This document shows, in pieces, positions 1-11,581 of a DNA stretch of 64,000 nt (positions within the stretch are counted from its first letter, which is position 1; each line of letters starts with the position of its first letter). Where the stretch lies: NCBI GenBank assembly GCA_021307315.1, contig JAJSPD010000029.1, forward strand, positions 248,001 to 312,000. The letters run 5' to 3'. Origin of the DNA: Bisporella sp. PMI_857 (lineage: Eukaryota; Ascomycota; Leotiomycetes; Helotiales; Helotiaceae). Below the pieces are notes generated by a model. The model saw only the letters and a list, made by a program, of their open reading frames with translations, made no database searches and was not told the DNA's origin. The position numbers and the translations under genes are program-made.

Positions 1-1
1 T

Positions 2-1391
2 TCTCCAATAAAGCCTATAAAGGTACGCGCAGTCCTCGGCTTGGTCTATGCAAGCCTATTCGCTCTGGGCATAGTGTTCACTCTCATCAACCTTCGAAAG
101 CACGGGAGGCTCTTCCTGCCTACAGAGATGCGTTTTCGCGCAGTTGGGAGGAGATGGCAATGGTACTGGATGCTTGCTGTGGGAGCCTTCGGCATTATAA
201 GTGGCATTACCGGAGTTGATATTGACCGGTACTATCTTCCTCACTTACCTATCATACTTTCGAACTTTTTCTGGTTTCTGATGCTACCTTGCACAATGGC
301 CGTTGTGTGGGAAAGTGTTCGACACTGGGGAAGCTGGCAGGAAAGGCAATTGATAGATCCGGAGCCGTTCATGCTGCGACAAGATGACCGGCGGAGCAAA
401 GTTGAATTCTTTATACCTCTAGTTTTCTACTTGTGCTTCTGGATGGTATGTCATCTACTTCTGTCATGCAAGTTTAAACAATAACCGCTTATAGAACTTC
501 TTTATGGTCTTTCCGCGTTCGTGGGCAAGCATAGAAATGCAGCGCGATCCAATACAAGCCCGAAACTATGCTGAGATTTCAGCGACAGATATACGATTTA
601 AGCTTGCGGCAGTCTTCCTGCTCCTAGGATGGCTTACAACAATTTATTCGCTTTGTCACTCTATTAAACACTACAAACTCCGAAATCATGGAATCAAAAA
701 TCGAACGTTTGGACTTCTAAAATATACCCCAAAGAAGTTCCTCATGACGTTACCTTTGAGCCTGGTAATGATAGGGTACGAGGCCGCATGTGCCTTTGAG
801 TTCTCCATATCACCATTAAAGCTTCAACCCTATCTAGGTTTTGTATATGGCTTAGGATGGGGAAGCATTACTTGCATACTAATCATATACATCGTAGCTG
901 GCTATTTGGATCCCAATGAAGACCGCGAATTGATCAGACAGCGGCGTATCAGAGGAGCCGAAGTTGATGCTGAAATGCTGATCAAGAAAAAGCCGCTTTG
1001 GTGGACCTTGCTTCGACGCGAAGAGGCGAGCATGCAAGCCGCTATCGCGCGTAACGCCCGTGAGATTGGCGGTGGTTCGGCGACATCAAGGAATATCGAG
1101 AGGGCAATTGAGATGGCCAGTATTTCGCCGGTTGTAAATGAAGACGAGCACAGGCGTCTAGAACGCAATTTGGGGAGTTTGAGGACGGCATCAAGCTTGC
1201 TATTTCCGGCCACCACATCGAATGCTCTACATGGTTCTTTCAAAGACCCACCTAGAGGCCAGGATGTAGAAACTACTCCGTCAAATGCTTCTCTATCGCC
1301 TACACTTACGAGCCCCCGCAGCGGTAGCACGAGTAGTGGGGTTTCAATTGATCCGAGATCACAACAAATCCACTCGATGCTAGATGTATGA
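2..1391 (+). CDS. Multi-pass fungal membrane protein, 5' end beyond window
   Basis: The frame is open from the left edge, so the start codon lies outside the window. Exons are about 2-445 and 495-1391. The 49-nt intron 446-494 (gtatgt...atag) joins Trp-Met to Asn-Phe-Phe-Met in frame; without it the first ORF stops at 484. The product has several hydrophobic segments (beginning ASLFALGIVF, and around WMLAVGAFGIISGI, FFWFLMLPCTMAVVW, FIPLVFYLCFW, LAAVFLLLGWLTTIYSL and WGSITCILIIYIVAGYL). A basic cytosolic stretch (DPNEDRELIRQRRIRG) and a Ser/Thr-rich tail without hydrophobic segments follow. It resembles uncharacterised fungal integral membrane proteins, possibly of the DUF2434 type, but I cannot confirm that family. 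Function unknown. Confidence 0.72.
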
Positions 1392-1759
1392 TAAAATAAT
1401 ATGGAAATGGCAGCATGGGTGGGAGGGCTTTCCCACCGGCATTGGAGTTCAGGAACGGTTCAATTGGATACCCATGGGAACTAGAGTTTTAAAATTTGCA
1501 AATAAGCAATGTGTTCTATGTGCCCGAACGCGAGGCGCTCACCAAGAATCTAAGCGCTATGATATATTTTACAAGGTATTGGGAGTTACACAGACAACTA
1601 CAAGTATACGAATAAGCAAATTTTACTTGCAATGATAAAAGGAAGTTGGGTTCGTTATAAGAATGCCATATTTTCAAGGCCCATTGATGCTCATTTCAGG
1701 TTCACGACAGAAAGTGTCAAATCTGTTCGATAGAAGCTAGTTTTGGCCGCTTATACAGA
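1392..1759. other. Tail-to-tail intergenic gap
   Basis: This lies between the stop codons of the convergent membrane-protein and SDR genes. I see only AT-rich sequence, which probably holds both 3' UTRs. No conserved ORF or RNA gene was recognised. Confidence 0.5.
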
Positions 1760-2757
1760 TTACCACGGCTGAATCATATTTGCTCTAATGACTTTTCCAG
1801 CATCCTGGTCTCTCTTGCCTTCAATAACATCTTTGATGAATGTTCCTCCCACTGATGGGTCCAAGGCTCCAATCTACTTCACAATCAGCTCACAACAGTT
1901 CAAGGCTACAGTGGCGGAAGTGGACGTCTACGTACCTGCTTCAATCTCTCTGCTCCAATTCCTTGCAGGCCAGTAGCCAGAAAACCTGGCGAAATGGCCC
2001 AAACGTTTATGCCATCATTTTTAAGAATCCGGCACCACTCACGCATCACTTTCAGGTCAGGTCGTCAGCACCAACGCTTAAAAAGTAACTCTTAGTCGAA
2101 GACCTACTCATGTTTAGCCCTGTCTTTGCACTGCGATAACTAGAAATCGGGTTCAGAGTCTTGGGCTTTGGCCATCCCGCCTCCGGAGACGCATTGATAC
2201 GTTGAAGAGCTAGTGCATCAAAATTTTCCGTCTCTACAAGAGAGCTTGTGCCGCTTGTCACGAACAGCAGACGAGGCGACGAAGATTTCAGGAGGAGGGG
2301 GATTGCGAGCGTGGTGAGTACTTGGGTTCCAGTGACGTTAGTGTCCCAAGACGCATTCCAGGCTTCGCGCATAGATAGTTTGCCAGACTGAATGTCCTGG
2401 TCGAAACCTCCGCCTCCATTGTTGACGAGTATGTCCAGACGGCCGAATTTGGCAGTTATGGACGATATGACTGCTTGGAGGGAGGAGTCAGAGGACAGGT
2501 CGGCTTGGAGAACGCTTAGTGAGGAAGGAGATTGTGGAATTTCCTTCTTTACGGATTCAATGGCTTCTTCGCCTTTTGAGACGGTGCGGCTACCAATGAT
2601 GATCTCGTATGGAGTGGTGGTCTTCGAAAGGGCTTTGACAACTTCGAGCCCAAGACCCGTGTTTCCTACATCGGTAAGATGATTATCACGAGAGTCTGCA
2701 GGTGCGTGACGTTAACTCACCACCAGTGATCAAAACGATTTGCTTTTCGGATGCCAT
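1760..2757 (-). CDS. Short-chain dehydrogenase/reductase (classical SDR)
   Basis: Rebuilt from four exons: 2757-2721, 2665-2108, 2048-1936 and 1873-1760. The three introns are 55, 59 and 62 nt, and the model closes at 273 aa. The Rossmann nucleotide-binding motif TGGNTGLG spans the first splice junction. The chain then has an Asp-Leu after a beta strand, LVNNGGGG (NNAG-like), a Thr-Ser-Gly-Thr-Ser stretch with the active-site Ser, and SSYRSAKTGLNM carrying the catalytic Tyr-x3-Lys. An SPGF segment follows (PG motif after the active site). These are hallmarks of classical NAD(P)(H)-dependent carbonyl or alcohol oxidoreductases, probably cytosolic. The substrate cannot be inferred. The gene stands alone, with no biosynthetic partner nearby. 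Intron 2 removes a stop-containing segment that would otherwise truncate the protein just after the active site. Confidence 0.9.
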
Positions 2758-4248
2758 TATGAAGTTTTTTAGTCAGGTGAAATGTCAGTGACAGCTTGAA
2801 TGATGTGGATGAGTATTTGAAAAACCTAACTTTGCACGAAAGACAAGCTACCTTTATATATCGTTCAAAGCTATCTACTTTTGTCTCGTTTTTCTCTCAG
2901 AATAGTCGGTCTCGGTCCCTCGACCTCCTAAACCCGAATCCAGTTACAAACTCTACAGGATACTTTGCATATTTCTGTGGTCACACATGACGTCAAGAAT
3001 GCTCCATGAACTCTTCTGTCTCATGGATTAATATGCTCCTGTAGCATATCTTCAGCAAATAACACTAGTTACAGCATTTATTCCTTCGTAGAACACTGGA
3101 ATTACAGCACTATTCAGCGGATCCAGAAACACGAGAGCTTAACTCCGTACCTAAGGCCGGTTTTGATGGAATAGTTTTAGGCGAAACAGGAATCGCCCCT
3201 TTCTGTGGTGTGGGCCTAGCGACCATGTGGATAGCTTTGGGTGACTTAAGATTAGGGCTAACCACCGTTCAGTTCCTTTGACCACAAATCCTGCCTAGAA
3301 ATCATTCATGCCTGTGAGGGTTCGTCATATCGACTGGCAGCTCCATTTTGCGAAATCTCTTCCGATATTTGAGAGTGGGAAATGCCTTCCAATAAACAGT
3401 ATCCTAAAGACACAATTTAAACTCTATTCCCATCCTTTCCCTCAGCTGGACATGAAGAATCAGCAGTAATGATGCAGTGAGAGGTTTTGATATAGGCAGG
3501 CAGGATCCCTATGCGTATGCGGCGTGATTGCTCGGTGAGGAAGGCTGCTCTTCAGCACGAATGCGGAACGCTCGGCGATGAAAGGCTTCGAGGGGAAGTA
3601 CCTTTTCGTTCCCATAGCTGGGAGACAGAGATTATGAAGTGGGTTGAAATAAACGCCTCAATACCGAGTTTTTCCTGCCCGACGGAGAGAAGGTATTGGT
3701 TGCGAAGAGCGGTTCAGCTGTGGTAGATTCTATCCAATCCAAGTATTATGGGTCTGGATGTCAACCGTATTCATTATTTGACATATAATTCCATTTTGCA
3801 GTTTGACGATGGTATCCGGAAGCAGTTATGGGAGAATATCATTATGGCACGCTTTTCCTCATGTCTCATTATCAGAGCATAAGCTGACTATACTTAGACT
3901 AGAGGAATACCTTGTTTACCTGGCTTTCCTGACCGCTCACGAAGGAGATTGGCATCTTACGCGCCAAAGGATAAGATCGTTAAGTTTGATCGCACTCACA
4001 AGAAGATATGGAGCGTGGGTTAGAGGAAGCATGAGTGCTTGAGAGAATTTCGAGAGATGTGTATCTCGAGGCGGGAACTAGAAGAGTTTGGCCAAAATAT
4101 TGTAGCCTAGAAGTTTTCTTGATCAATAGGATAAAACCTTGAGTCCTCAAGATTTGTTTCTTGAAAGATATCGACGAATATGTTTTAACACTACATCCTT
4201 AACATACCACGCTCTTCCGCGAAGTTACTCTCCCACGAAACCCGTCTT
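2758..4248. other. Gene-free interval
   Basis: About 1.5 kb upstream of the SDR gene and downstream of the next minus-strand gene. Only short ORFs (79 codons or less) without recognisable domains occur, and none could be linked by introns into a convincing gene. The part next to 2757 should hold the SDR promoter. Confidence 0.5.
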
Positions 4249-5325
4249 TTACAAGATATTGACGAGCTTCTCGGCAGCGTAGGAGATGTTCGTTCCCCAG
4301 TTTGCAGGAGTAGTCTTGCAAAAGTTAGCCCAGGCACCAGGAATATTAGCAAGAACTCACCTGAATAACCAGAGCTCCTCCATCCAGAACAACCTCATTA
4401 TAACTCTCCTTGATCTTCTCCGCAACTCTCAACTTCACAATTCCTTCTGGAACACCCTCCTCAAATCCCTCCCTCAACATCTCATCCTCGCTAAACTTCT
4501 CTCGTTCAAGCACATCTTTGAATGATTCATAATAAGCTAGTGCAAAGCTGCCCAAATTGCGCTCCCAATCATCTCGCACGTCCTTTCCGCCTTTCAGCGC
4601 AGCACCTAAAGCATCGAAATCAGGCTCAAACTTGAGATTCGGATTCTGGAGAATTTTCTGGCATTTCTCGAGAATATCGCCGATTTTCTCGTCGTAGTCT
4701 TTTTTGACTCCAGCACGGGCTGCGAAGCTGAGCGAGGGCGCACCAGCTGGCTGAGGAGCCTTGGAAACGGCGTCCGCAAGGTTCTCAGCGACGTTGCTTA
4801 TGTTCGTGCCAAGATAGTCTGGGGAGAAATTAAGGCGTAGATTGCCGTCTGCAATATCGGTTCCACAGTAGCTAAAGGTCTTGGAACAGATCATAGTAAT
4901 TGTGTGGTTCGATACCACAGAGTTTAGCTCTGCAACCCCATTTTCTCCGTGTGCGTCGAGATAGTACTTTAAGTGATAAACGAACCCTTCAGCATATCTA
5001 GTGAAATTATGAGCTTAGCTTTAGAATAAGATATAGTTGGGTGACGTACCCAAAGAGACAGTCTCCTAAGGAGGAGTGCCCATAGGAGCCTTCCGGTGCA
5101 TACGGCCAGACAGCAAGTGGATTGATATCGAACTTCCAGGCCACGCCACCTAGGAGAGTTGAAATCTGAGATTCAAGCTCACCTTTCTTGTTCTCCCATC
5201 CATCACGGACTAAGTCTTACGTCAGTACAATTATTCCCTAGTACTTCTCTTTGCACGTGGTTAAACTCACCATTCTTGCGGACAGCAAGTGGCAACTTGT
5301 CAGCTGGTGCTTTATCTGTAGACAT
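4249..5325 (-). CDS. Conserved-looking fungal protein of unknown function
   Basis: Four exons (5325-5271, 5209-5050, 4997-4361, 4314-4249) joined through 46-61 nt introns give a closed 305-aa protein starting MSTDKAPADKLPLAVRKN. It has no signal peptide and no convincing membrane segment. The centre is aromatic-rich (FGYAEGFVYHLKYYLDAHG), followed by a charged helical half (KKDYDEKIGDILEKCQKIL, ERNLGSFALAYYESFKDVL). The short last exon encodes TTPANWGTNISYAAEKLVNIL, which echoes the internal segment YLGTNISNVAENL about 150 residues earlier. This suggests a duplicated repeat unit built around GTNIS-x2-AE. Clean splicing and coding-like composition make this a real gene, but I do not recognise the family. 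It is head-to-head with the gene at 5955, with 629 bp between the start codons. Confidence 0.75.
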
Positions 5326-5954
5326 GATTGAACTTTTGGCCTTTGTCTGATATCAACTTCAACATACTCTCCGATGGCTCTTATAAGCTCCATCATTTTG
5401 GTGGAGATTCGTTTTTATCGCTCTGACTTACGCTCCGCCTTCCAGAAAGCCTAGTCTTCAGCCGCACTTACAAGCCGTCTTGGCATCATTTCCCCATCTT
5501 CCTCTCTGTTTCGAACAGAGTGCTTTCAAAAATAGACGTTTGTGTAAACATAGGTCTGCCGCCATTGGTGAAGATAAAAGTACTAAAATTTTTAGATGGC
5601 AGTTTAGAAAAGAATTCGAATTTTACAAACATTAAATATTTTCGGTGACGAAAAGGAGACCCCTTAACTCCTCCCCGTTAACCAAGTACCCAAACCCCGT
5701 ATTCAAAAGCCACTTTGACCCCTCAAACCATCTACTTTTAATTGAGTTTCTTTCTGGAGAATAACGAGCTAATGGTCCCACTAGGTCCCATACCTAAGAG
5801 TTCCCGCGCCAAAGGTTCTTGAGCTACTTAACGCCGCACCGGATGCCTAGTGAGCCGAGTCAACAAGGGAGCGCCAGACAACTCATTGCAGTCATATAAT
5901 CTTTTGTTGAGGCAGTCGGTAGTCGGACAAGAAATAGGTAGGATATTGGAAATC
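5326..5954. promoter_or_regulatory. Shared divergent promoter region
   Basis: This 629-bp interval separates the starts of two divergently transcribed genes, so it must hold both promoters. It is AT-rich in the middle (around 5570-5640, with AAAATTTTT-type runs). No specific binding site is claimed. Confidence 0.55.
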
Positions 5955-7101
5955 ATGGCCGCTCTGTAAGTCCTATTCTGAATTCTGATACTGAAAGTGG
6001 TTGACCAAATAGAAAGACCAGTTCGTCTTCGTCAAAATATTCGAGATTTGATAGATTCACCTACCTCGTCTTTTGCCCAAAAGACGGCCGCTCTAAAAGA
6101 GACCTTGGGATATCACATTGTTCTTGACACTGAATGGCCCATGTTATGGGAAACTCTGAAGCCGTACTACTCAGATCCTTCGTCGTTTATTCCCAGCGTA
6201 ACAAATATCTTGATTGCCTGGTGTGATGCCTTCAGTGCCTGGCTTGAGAATTCAAATAACGAGGAAGACGTCGAAAATATACTGGAAATACTGAGTAGCT
6301 TTCAAATGGTGAAGATAGTTATTGAGGTATGTTGATATGAAAAATCGCTCTATCGGCCTCGACGTATTGAATATCTGCTAGAATTCATCCAAATCCTCTC
6401 GCCCATCAACATGCTGGGACACGAAAAGAGGAGCCTTCGTCATCGATTTCCCAAAGTCCGAAGCAGTATCTCGATCTACAGCTCAAGCTGGCTTCTCAGG
6501 AGATCTGTTGAATCTTTTTAAGCCTTCCTCAGAAGCATCAACATCAAATCGGGCTGTCGCTGTTGAAGACCCTGATGCATGGGCAGAACTTACTCTCGAT
6601 TCCCCTGATGTGAATCCAGCAAGGAGCAAAAAAGATACTGCTCCGATTTCAACATCTCTGCCAGATATATCCACTATTGAAAGACCCGAAGAGCTAACCA
6701 AGCGCTCACCGTACTGGTTAATGATCCGTCAAGAATCCAGGTACAGAATCGTGGTCGAGGGAACCCACGGTCCAAGTTTGACTCTAATCGAAGGATATCT
6801 TAAGAAATGGTGTAGAGGCAACATCCACCGTGTTGATCGGGTGAGTATCCGTTTATTTGCCTGCTTGATGCTTGTGCTGAAACCTTGAATAAAGCCTCCA
6901 ATTGTGCAGATTAGTCTGCAAGAGTCTGTCTTCGGACTTGGATTGATGCATGATGCTCTGGTCATTGAGGCTGAGCGAGGACGAGAGCTTAATGTCACTT
7001 TGTTGCTGCCTCTGGTTGAAACAGTCTTGGAGTATGTACCTGTCGGGAACGGATATGAGAATGGGCAATGGACTTTCAAGAGGCTGGCCGCTTTCAGGTG
7101 A
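5955..7101 (+). CDS. Hypothetical protein with an 11-nt first coding exon
   Basis: The ATG at 5955 opens an 11-nt exon (MAA plus two bases), followed by an intron with donor gtaagt at 5966. Only the acceptor ending at 6016 (agaaag) restores the long frame MAALPVRLRQNIRDL; the earlier tag at 6011-6012 leads to a stop about 30 codons later. Further exons are 6017-6326, 6382-6840 and 6895-7101. The last acceptor could instead be at 6909, which is also in frame and drops five residues. The protein is 328 aa and soluble. It is helical at the N-terminus, has a Ser/Asp-rich low-complexity middle (LDSPDVNPARSKKD), and a conserved-looking C-terminal half (LMIRQESRYRIVVEGTHGPS, SLQESVFGLGLMHDALVIEA). 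Family not recognised. Confidence 0.7.
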
Positions 7102-7848
7102 AAACATTACTTTGTCAGTTGCAAGCAGATGTAAGGATGATAAGAAAGATCCGAGGCAGACAATTTTCTGTGTTCGATAATCAAGTTCATGCTTGAAAAA
7201 AAAAACTTCCTCAAACAATGGCAAGAGTCATCCTTTACATGATGCCATTTATGTACAAAACCTTCGTGAAGAACGGGTCTTGTAGTCATCCATAGATTTA
7301 CCTTGCCAGCTACTCAATAGCATGCAGAGGTGTAGGGTGTAGGGAGTATATCTTCAGCACCGCGTGCTCCAGACTTAAAGCTCGTTTCCCATCCGTCTTG
7401 TCATGATGGTGAGATAATGACTTTTGGATCTGCATCATATTCTTCACCGCGAAAGTCTTGATCATTCAGCACACGGCTTCACTACTTGCACTAGACATGG
7501 AAGACATCGCAATCAGCCTTCTGCCATGTCGCGCCATTTATACCATGCCCGTAGCTTTATCCTGTCGTGCACTGGTACTTCAAATCTTCTCCATCATCTC
7601 AGGTATTTCTCAGCTGACTGACATGCCACGGAACTCAACTAGAAATAATGCTGACTAGTCTTTCGTCCACCACCAAACCTCAATTGCTCCCGGTTACTCA
7701 TAAGAGGGGCTGTGCCAACTCGTTCTATGCATCAGCTTTCTGATATGCCCCGTATGCGTTGGTTCCTTGGTGCAACCTAAAGTATATGAGGCACTTGTTC
7801 TAGGTCCACGACTCTTGTCTCTATCCAAGTCTACGCTCACATGGCTGC
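7102..7848. other. Convergent intergenic gap
   Basis: This lies between a plus-strand and a minus-strand gene and contains short overlapping ORFs only. A poly-A run at about 7196-7204 is the only notable feature; the region probably serves as the two 3' UTRs. Confidence 0.45.
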
Positions 7849-8442
7849 TCAGTAAACTCGTCCAATTTGTAGTTCGCCCTCACGTCCTTTTTCCCACGCA
7901 AGCTCCTGCACCTTCTTTCCATGATGTTTCTGCCATTTCTCTTCTCGTACCCTCTGCTTCTCCTCCACTGTCAACTGCTTGTTCTGCCCAGTGGCCCATG
8001 CAAACGTCGTCCATGACAACCACGCAGTCAAGCCGAGCCCTCCAATCAAAGCGGTGGCTGTAGCGATTCGAGCGGCAACCAGGGTTCGATATTTTGATTT
8101 TTCTATCCGCTCAGGTGAAATTCCCATCTTCTCAATGCGATCGAAGTGCATCCTCACAATTTTTGTCTGTAAACGAGCTTTGATCTTCCCATCCAAGAGT
8201 GCCAGATAGCCAAAGACTGTGCCTCTAGTATTTTGTTCAGGTTGTGAACCGGGCTGGCTAGAAGTTGGCGAAGATTTACTCTCAGAATGACTATCGAGGA
8301 GGGGTCGAGAAGTCGAGAAAGGCACTGCATGGTAAAGGCTAAGAAGGACTGGAGGGCTGATGCTTTGCGACTGGATATGGAGCTGGCGAAGTTGAGCAGA
8401 AACTTGGCGGGAAGCTGCCGTATATCGGCGTATCGAAGTCAT
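7849..8442 (-). CDS. Putative mitochondrial inner-membrane protein, 197 aa
   Basis: Single-exon gene, 197 codons, starting MTSIRRYTAASRQVSAQLRQ. The N-terminal ~50 residues are rich in Arg, Ser and Gln and lack acidic residues, typical of a mitochondrial presequence. After a Ser/Gln/Pro-rich linker comes a basic helix (KARLQTKIVRMHFDRIEKMGISPERIEKSKYR). A hydrophobic segment follows at about residues 120-146 (ARIATATALIGGLGLTAWLSW), then a charged, Lys/Glu-rich C-terminus. This suggests a single-pass mitochondrial membrane protein. I do not recognise a named family, and the function is unknown. It is separated from neighbours by long gaps. Confidence 0.72.
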   Translation of the reverse strand: MTSIRRYTAASRQVSAQLRQLHIQSQSISPPVLLSLYHAVPFSTSRPLLDSHSESKSSPTSSQPGSQPEQNTRGTVFGYLALLDGKIKARLQTKIVRMHFDRIEKMGISPERIEKSKYRTLVAARIATATALIGGLGLTAWLSWTTFAWATGQNKQLTVEEKQRVREEKWQKHHGKKVQELAWEKGREGELQIGRVY

Positions 8443-10375
8443 GATTTTGGAATTAGATCAATTACGCGTCTCCCGAATATACGGCCCAGGCAAAAGGCAA
8501 AGATGGTTGTAATTGATGTAACCTCCCAAGGTGTAGTTGATGTTGAGGTAAAATTAACAGACGCGAGCACCTGCGCCAAGCCTTTCCTCAGGTTTTAATA
8601 TTTCTCTCGGTCTTTCGACACAGGTATTGGAGCATACTTTTCCACTAACTTTCCCACTTCGCAGACACTGTCAGCTACATTGTATCACCTGCATTTAATT
8701 ACATCATCTCAGCAGCAAGTCAATATGAAAGCATATCTAAGTTGCACCAAGAGACGCAGAAATTGGTGGACTCTACGACTTGAATCATTTTTAGTCACTT
8801 AATATGCCTTTGATGCTTGTTAAATTGTTTAAGATGCACGCCACTGTTACCCGTAATATCTGAGTGCAAGGCAGATCGAGCTCTGATTACAGGTCACTGT
8901 CTGAACTCGTATCATTTTACAGTGGTATGACTGCAAGGCATATAGCTGGGATAGCAGGTCATTGCCATGCTTGAACTCGTGTTTGCGGAAAGAAGCCTTT
9001 CTCAACTCGACTTAACTTACCTTTTTTCTAAAAGCTGTGCATCGCGTTGAACACTACGTTGACCTACAACATACTTCAGATGTACTAGTGCAACAAGTTT
9101 GGTTGCTTTGCTTCTTTTAATTGGACATAAAAAACCATTCTCTGATGCGGGAATCATTCGCTTTACATACCTAAACAAGTTCAGTAAAGTATACATATTG
9201 CGAGGGCATCTTCGTAATGCAGCAGGGATGTAGAGAAACCTCAAGTAGCAATTCAATACGGGGACGGAAATAGAACTTGCAAAGCTGTAAGGCTGGAAGT
9301 TATTTCATGATGTCTACTTTTTATAGCTCTCTTAAATGCTGCTGGATCGAGTTACCAGGTAAGCGAATTAGTTCTCTATCCCAGGATATAATGCTTAGCC
9401 AAGCGGCCTTGTGGTCAGGCCCACTCAGCTGCGGTATCCTGAGACCGACTAAACTTTGTCATCTACGGCCGCTCATTCTCTCGAATAGGAAAGGGATAGA
9501 CGGAATTTCCCTGGAAGCATTTTGTTCTATCTATTTTGCTTCATACACTGTAATGTGTTCAATTACGGTCCATGGAGAAATGCTTTCCCACCTTCGTTTC
9601 ACCTCCCACCCTGCAGCATTGAGTAGAATTTAAACTCAAGGGGAGTTCACAAATAGCTCAAGTTATGACTTGGGAGGAAACTCCCTGCTCTTTTTCGAAG
9701 AAAAAGAAGTTCATCTCGCCGAACCGCAGTACTCATGAGAACACTTTGATATGTACCAAAAAGTTATATCATGCAGGCACTGGTCCAGGTGCTTGAACTG
9801 AAAGTATTGAGATCTAATTTCTGCAGGATCACTCAGCATCCTTGCTAGTTTGGCCGATGAGGTGAACATATTCACCCTCGCTGGATGTGTCTGTGTAACT
9901 ATTCCAAGCGATCCAGTGCGTTCTCTGACATAGAGTAACAAATTTCAATTGCGGATGCTGGCCCTTTGACCATGGGTTGATAATTTAACAGCAAAAGTTA
10001 AGATAGGCTCATACTTGAGAATGATACCATTCTGTAAGGTATCGACCTGAAGAATCAATGATTGTGATAAGTCAGGTCTAAATGTGTCCGCTGTGTAGAT
10101 TGCAGTACCGGCTGCTGGAGAACGGGACACATCTCATAGGGAATCTGGGTGGCAACTACAGGAAATGTTACTAGCGACACTAAAGGCCGAGCCTACTATG
10201 GCAAGGTGTTCAAATTATGGAATGATTGCGAACTCTACGGTGGTTTCTGTGCCAGGTCAATTTGGTAGATGGTTGGATGAGTGTCTGTCGTGATTGCTTA
10301 CTCCACCTGCTCAGAGAAACATGGTACTTATTACTTTTCGTTAGTCATTTTCCATTTGGATGTCATTCAGCATAA
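8443..10375. other. Gene-free interval (about 1.9 kb)
   Basis: No ORF above about 118 codons and no spliceable series with a recognisable domain. Sequence is AT-rich and of mixed composition. No terminal inverted repeats, long terminal repeats or tRNA-like structure were recognised by eye. Confidence 0.45.
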
Positions 10376-11120
10376 CTATTTGAAAGCACGTGCTGCCTTG
10401 GATAGCTTGAAGACCTTCTTCCACAACCCACTCCTCTGCGCCATCTTTTCCTTTTCTTTCCTCGCCATTTCTTGCAGCTCTATATAGCGTATCCTTTCGT
10501 TATCTCTATATGTCCCTATCTTCCGGACCAAATCATATGCCGCCTTTTCCACGTTCTCACAAGTGGCCGCCGAACACTCCTCAAATCCGCACCCCAGTTT
10601 GACAGCAAGTGCTTTGCCTTCTTCTGTACTCATTACACGTTCATGCTCCAAATCTATCTTGTTCCCTATCAAACAAATCTGAAATGGTTCCCACAAGCCC
10701 ACTCCTTTTTTCACTGCTTTAATTCGTTTCCAAAGATCCGGTATCAGATCAAAAGATTCTCGCGATGTGACTGAGTATACCATCATTGTGGCATCACTGT
10801 CCCGGATCATCTGTTCCCACGCTTGTAGGAAGTCAGGTTTGTCTAATGGCGAGTCACAGAACTCTAGCATGCAGGGCTTGTTGTGCACCAGTATCTGTTT
10901 TCTGCAAGTATCTTGTGTGGTTGGATCGTATGGCGCATCAAAAATGCCCATAGCCAACTTGGTTGACAATTCAGCAAGAGCTGCTTAAGAAGTAACGAGG
11001 GTGGGGTTAGTATACCTGATAGATTAGACTAGATTTCCCGACACCAAGAAGGCCGAAGAACGATATGCGGAATCTTTCGATATCGGGTTCAGGCTCGGGC
11101 ATCGCTAAAGGTGCATACAT
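10376..11120 (-). CDS. Divergent Ras-family small GTPase-like protein
   Basis: Two exons (11120-11016 and 10957-10376) around a 58-nt intron give 228 aa. The acceptor ending at 10958 was chosen because it restores exact Ras spacing between the P-loop and YDPT. Visible motifs: G1 GLLGVGKSS (residues 23-31), G2/effector YDPTTQD (45-51), G4 NKID (134-137) and G5 ECSA (162-165). G3 is abnormal: where Ras has DTAGQE this protein has DSPLDK (70-75). The invariant switch-II Gly and the catalytic Gln61 equivalent are therefore absent. The C-terminus ends KAARAFK with no CAAX box, though a basic, helical tail is present. It probably binds GTP, but hydrolysis and membrane attachment must differ from Ras. 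A second in-frame Met at 11102 could be the start. Confidence 0.85.
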
Positions 11121-11581
11121 GCAAGTTGTGCTTTATCCCTTGGGTCCTGGACAGGGTTATGGTATTGCTTTGCAGAACGTCTGTGGTCTTTTTTCGTGCA
11201 CGAAGAATTCCATGATGCGGGCTGCATTAAATTTGGACAGCTGTGTTTAAGCGGGGCAATGCCCTCCGGATGTGCGGCGCGTGTGAACCCGTTTGGCTAA
11301 ATTCACTGCCTATCGCCACGTCAATCGTCCTATATGTGTATTGATATCTTGATGATCTCTTTGTTCCGAAAATTACCATATGGTCATGTGGATTATGCCT
11401 AGAAGGCAGCAAATTGCTGATGTACATCTAAGCTCGAGCTGCACAAGCATGTGTAAATATATTTGCTTGTAAATTTGACAGCAATTATTGTAATTATTCA
11501 TTCATGCTACGGAATGAGCAGATCACCATGTGTGTCTATCTTCAAGTCTTTAGCATGGCATCTGAAACACTGGCACCTCAT

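Noticed and set aside
902..1330. 142-codon minus-strand ORF
   Set aside because: Antisense shadow of the membrane-protein exon, without domain.
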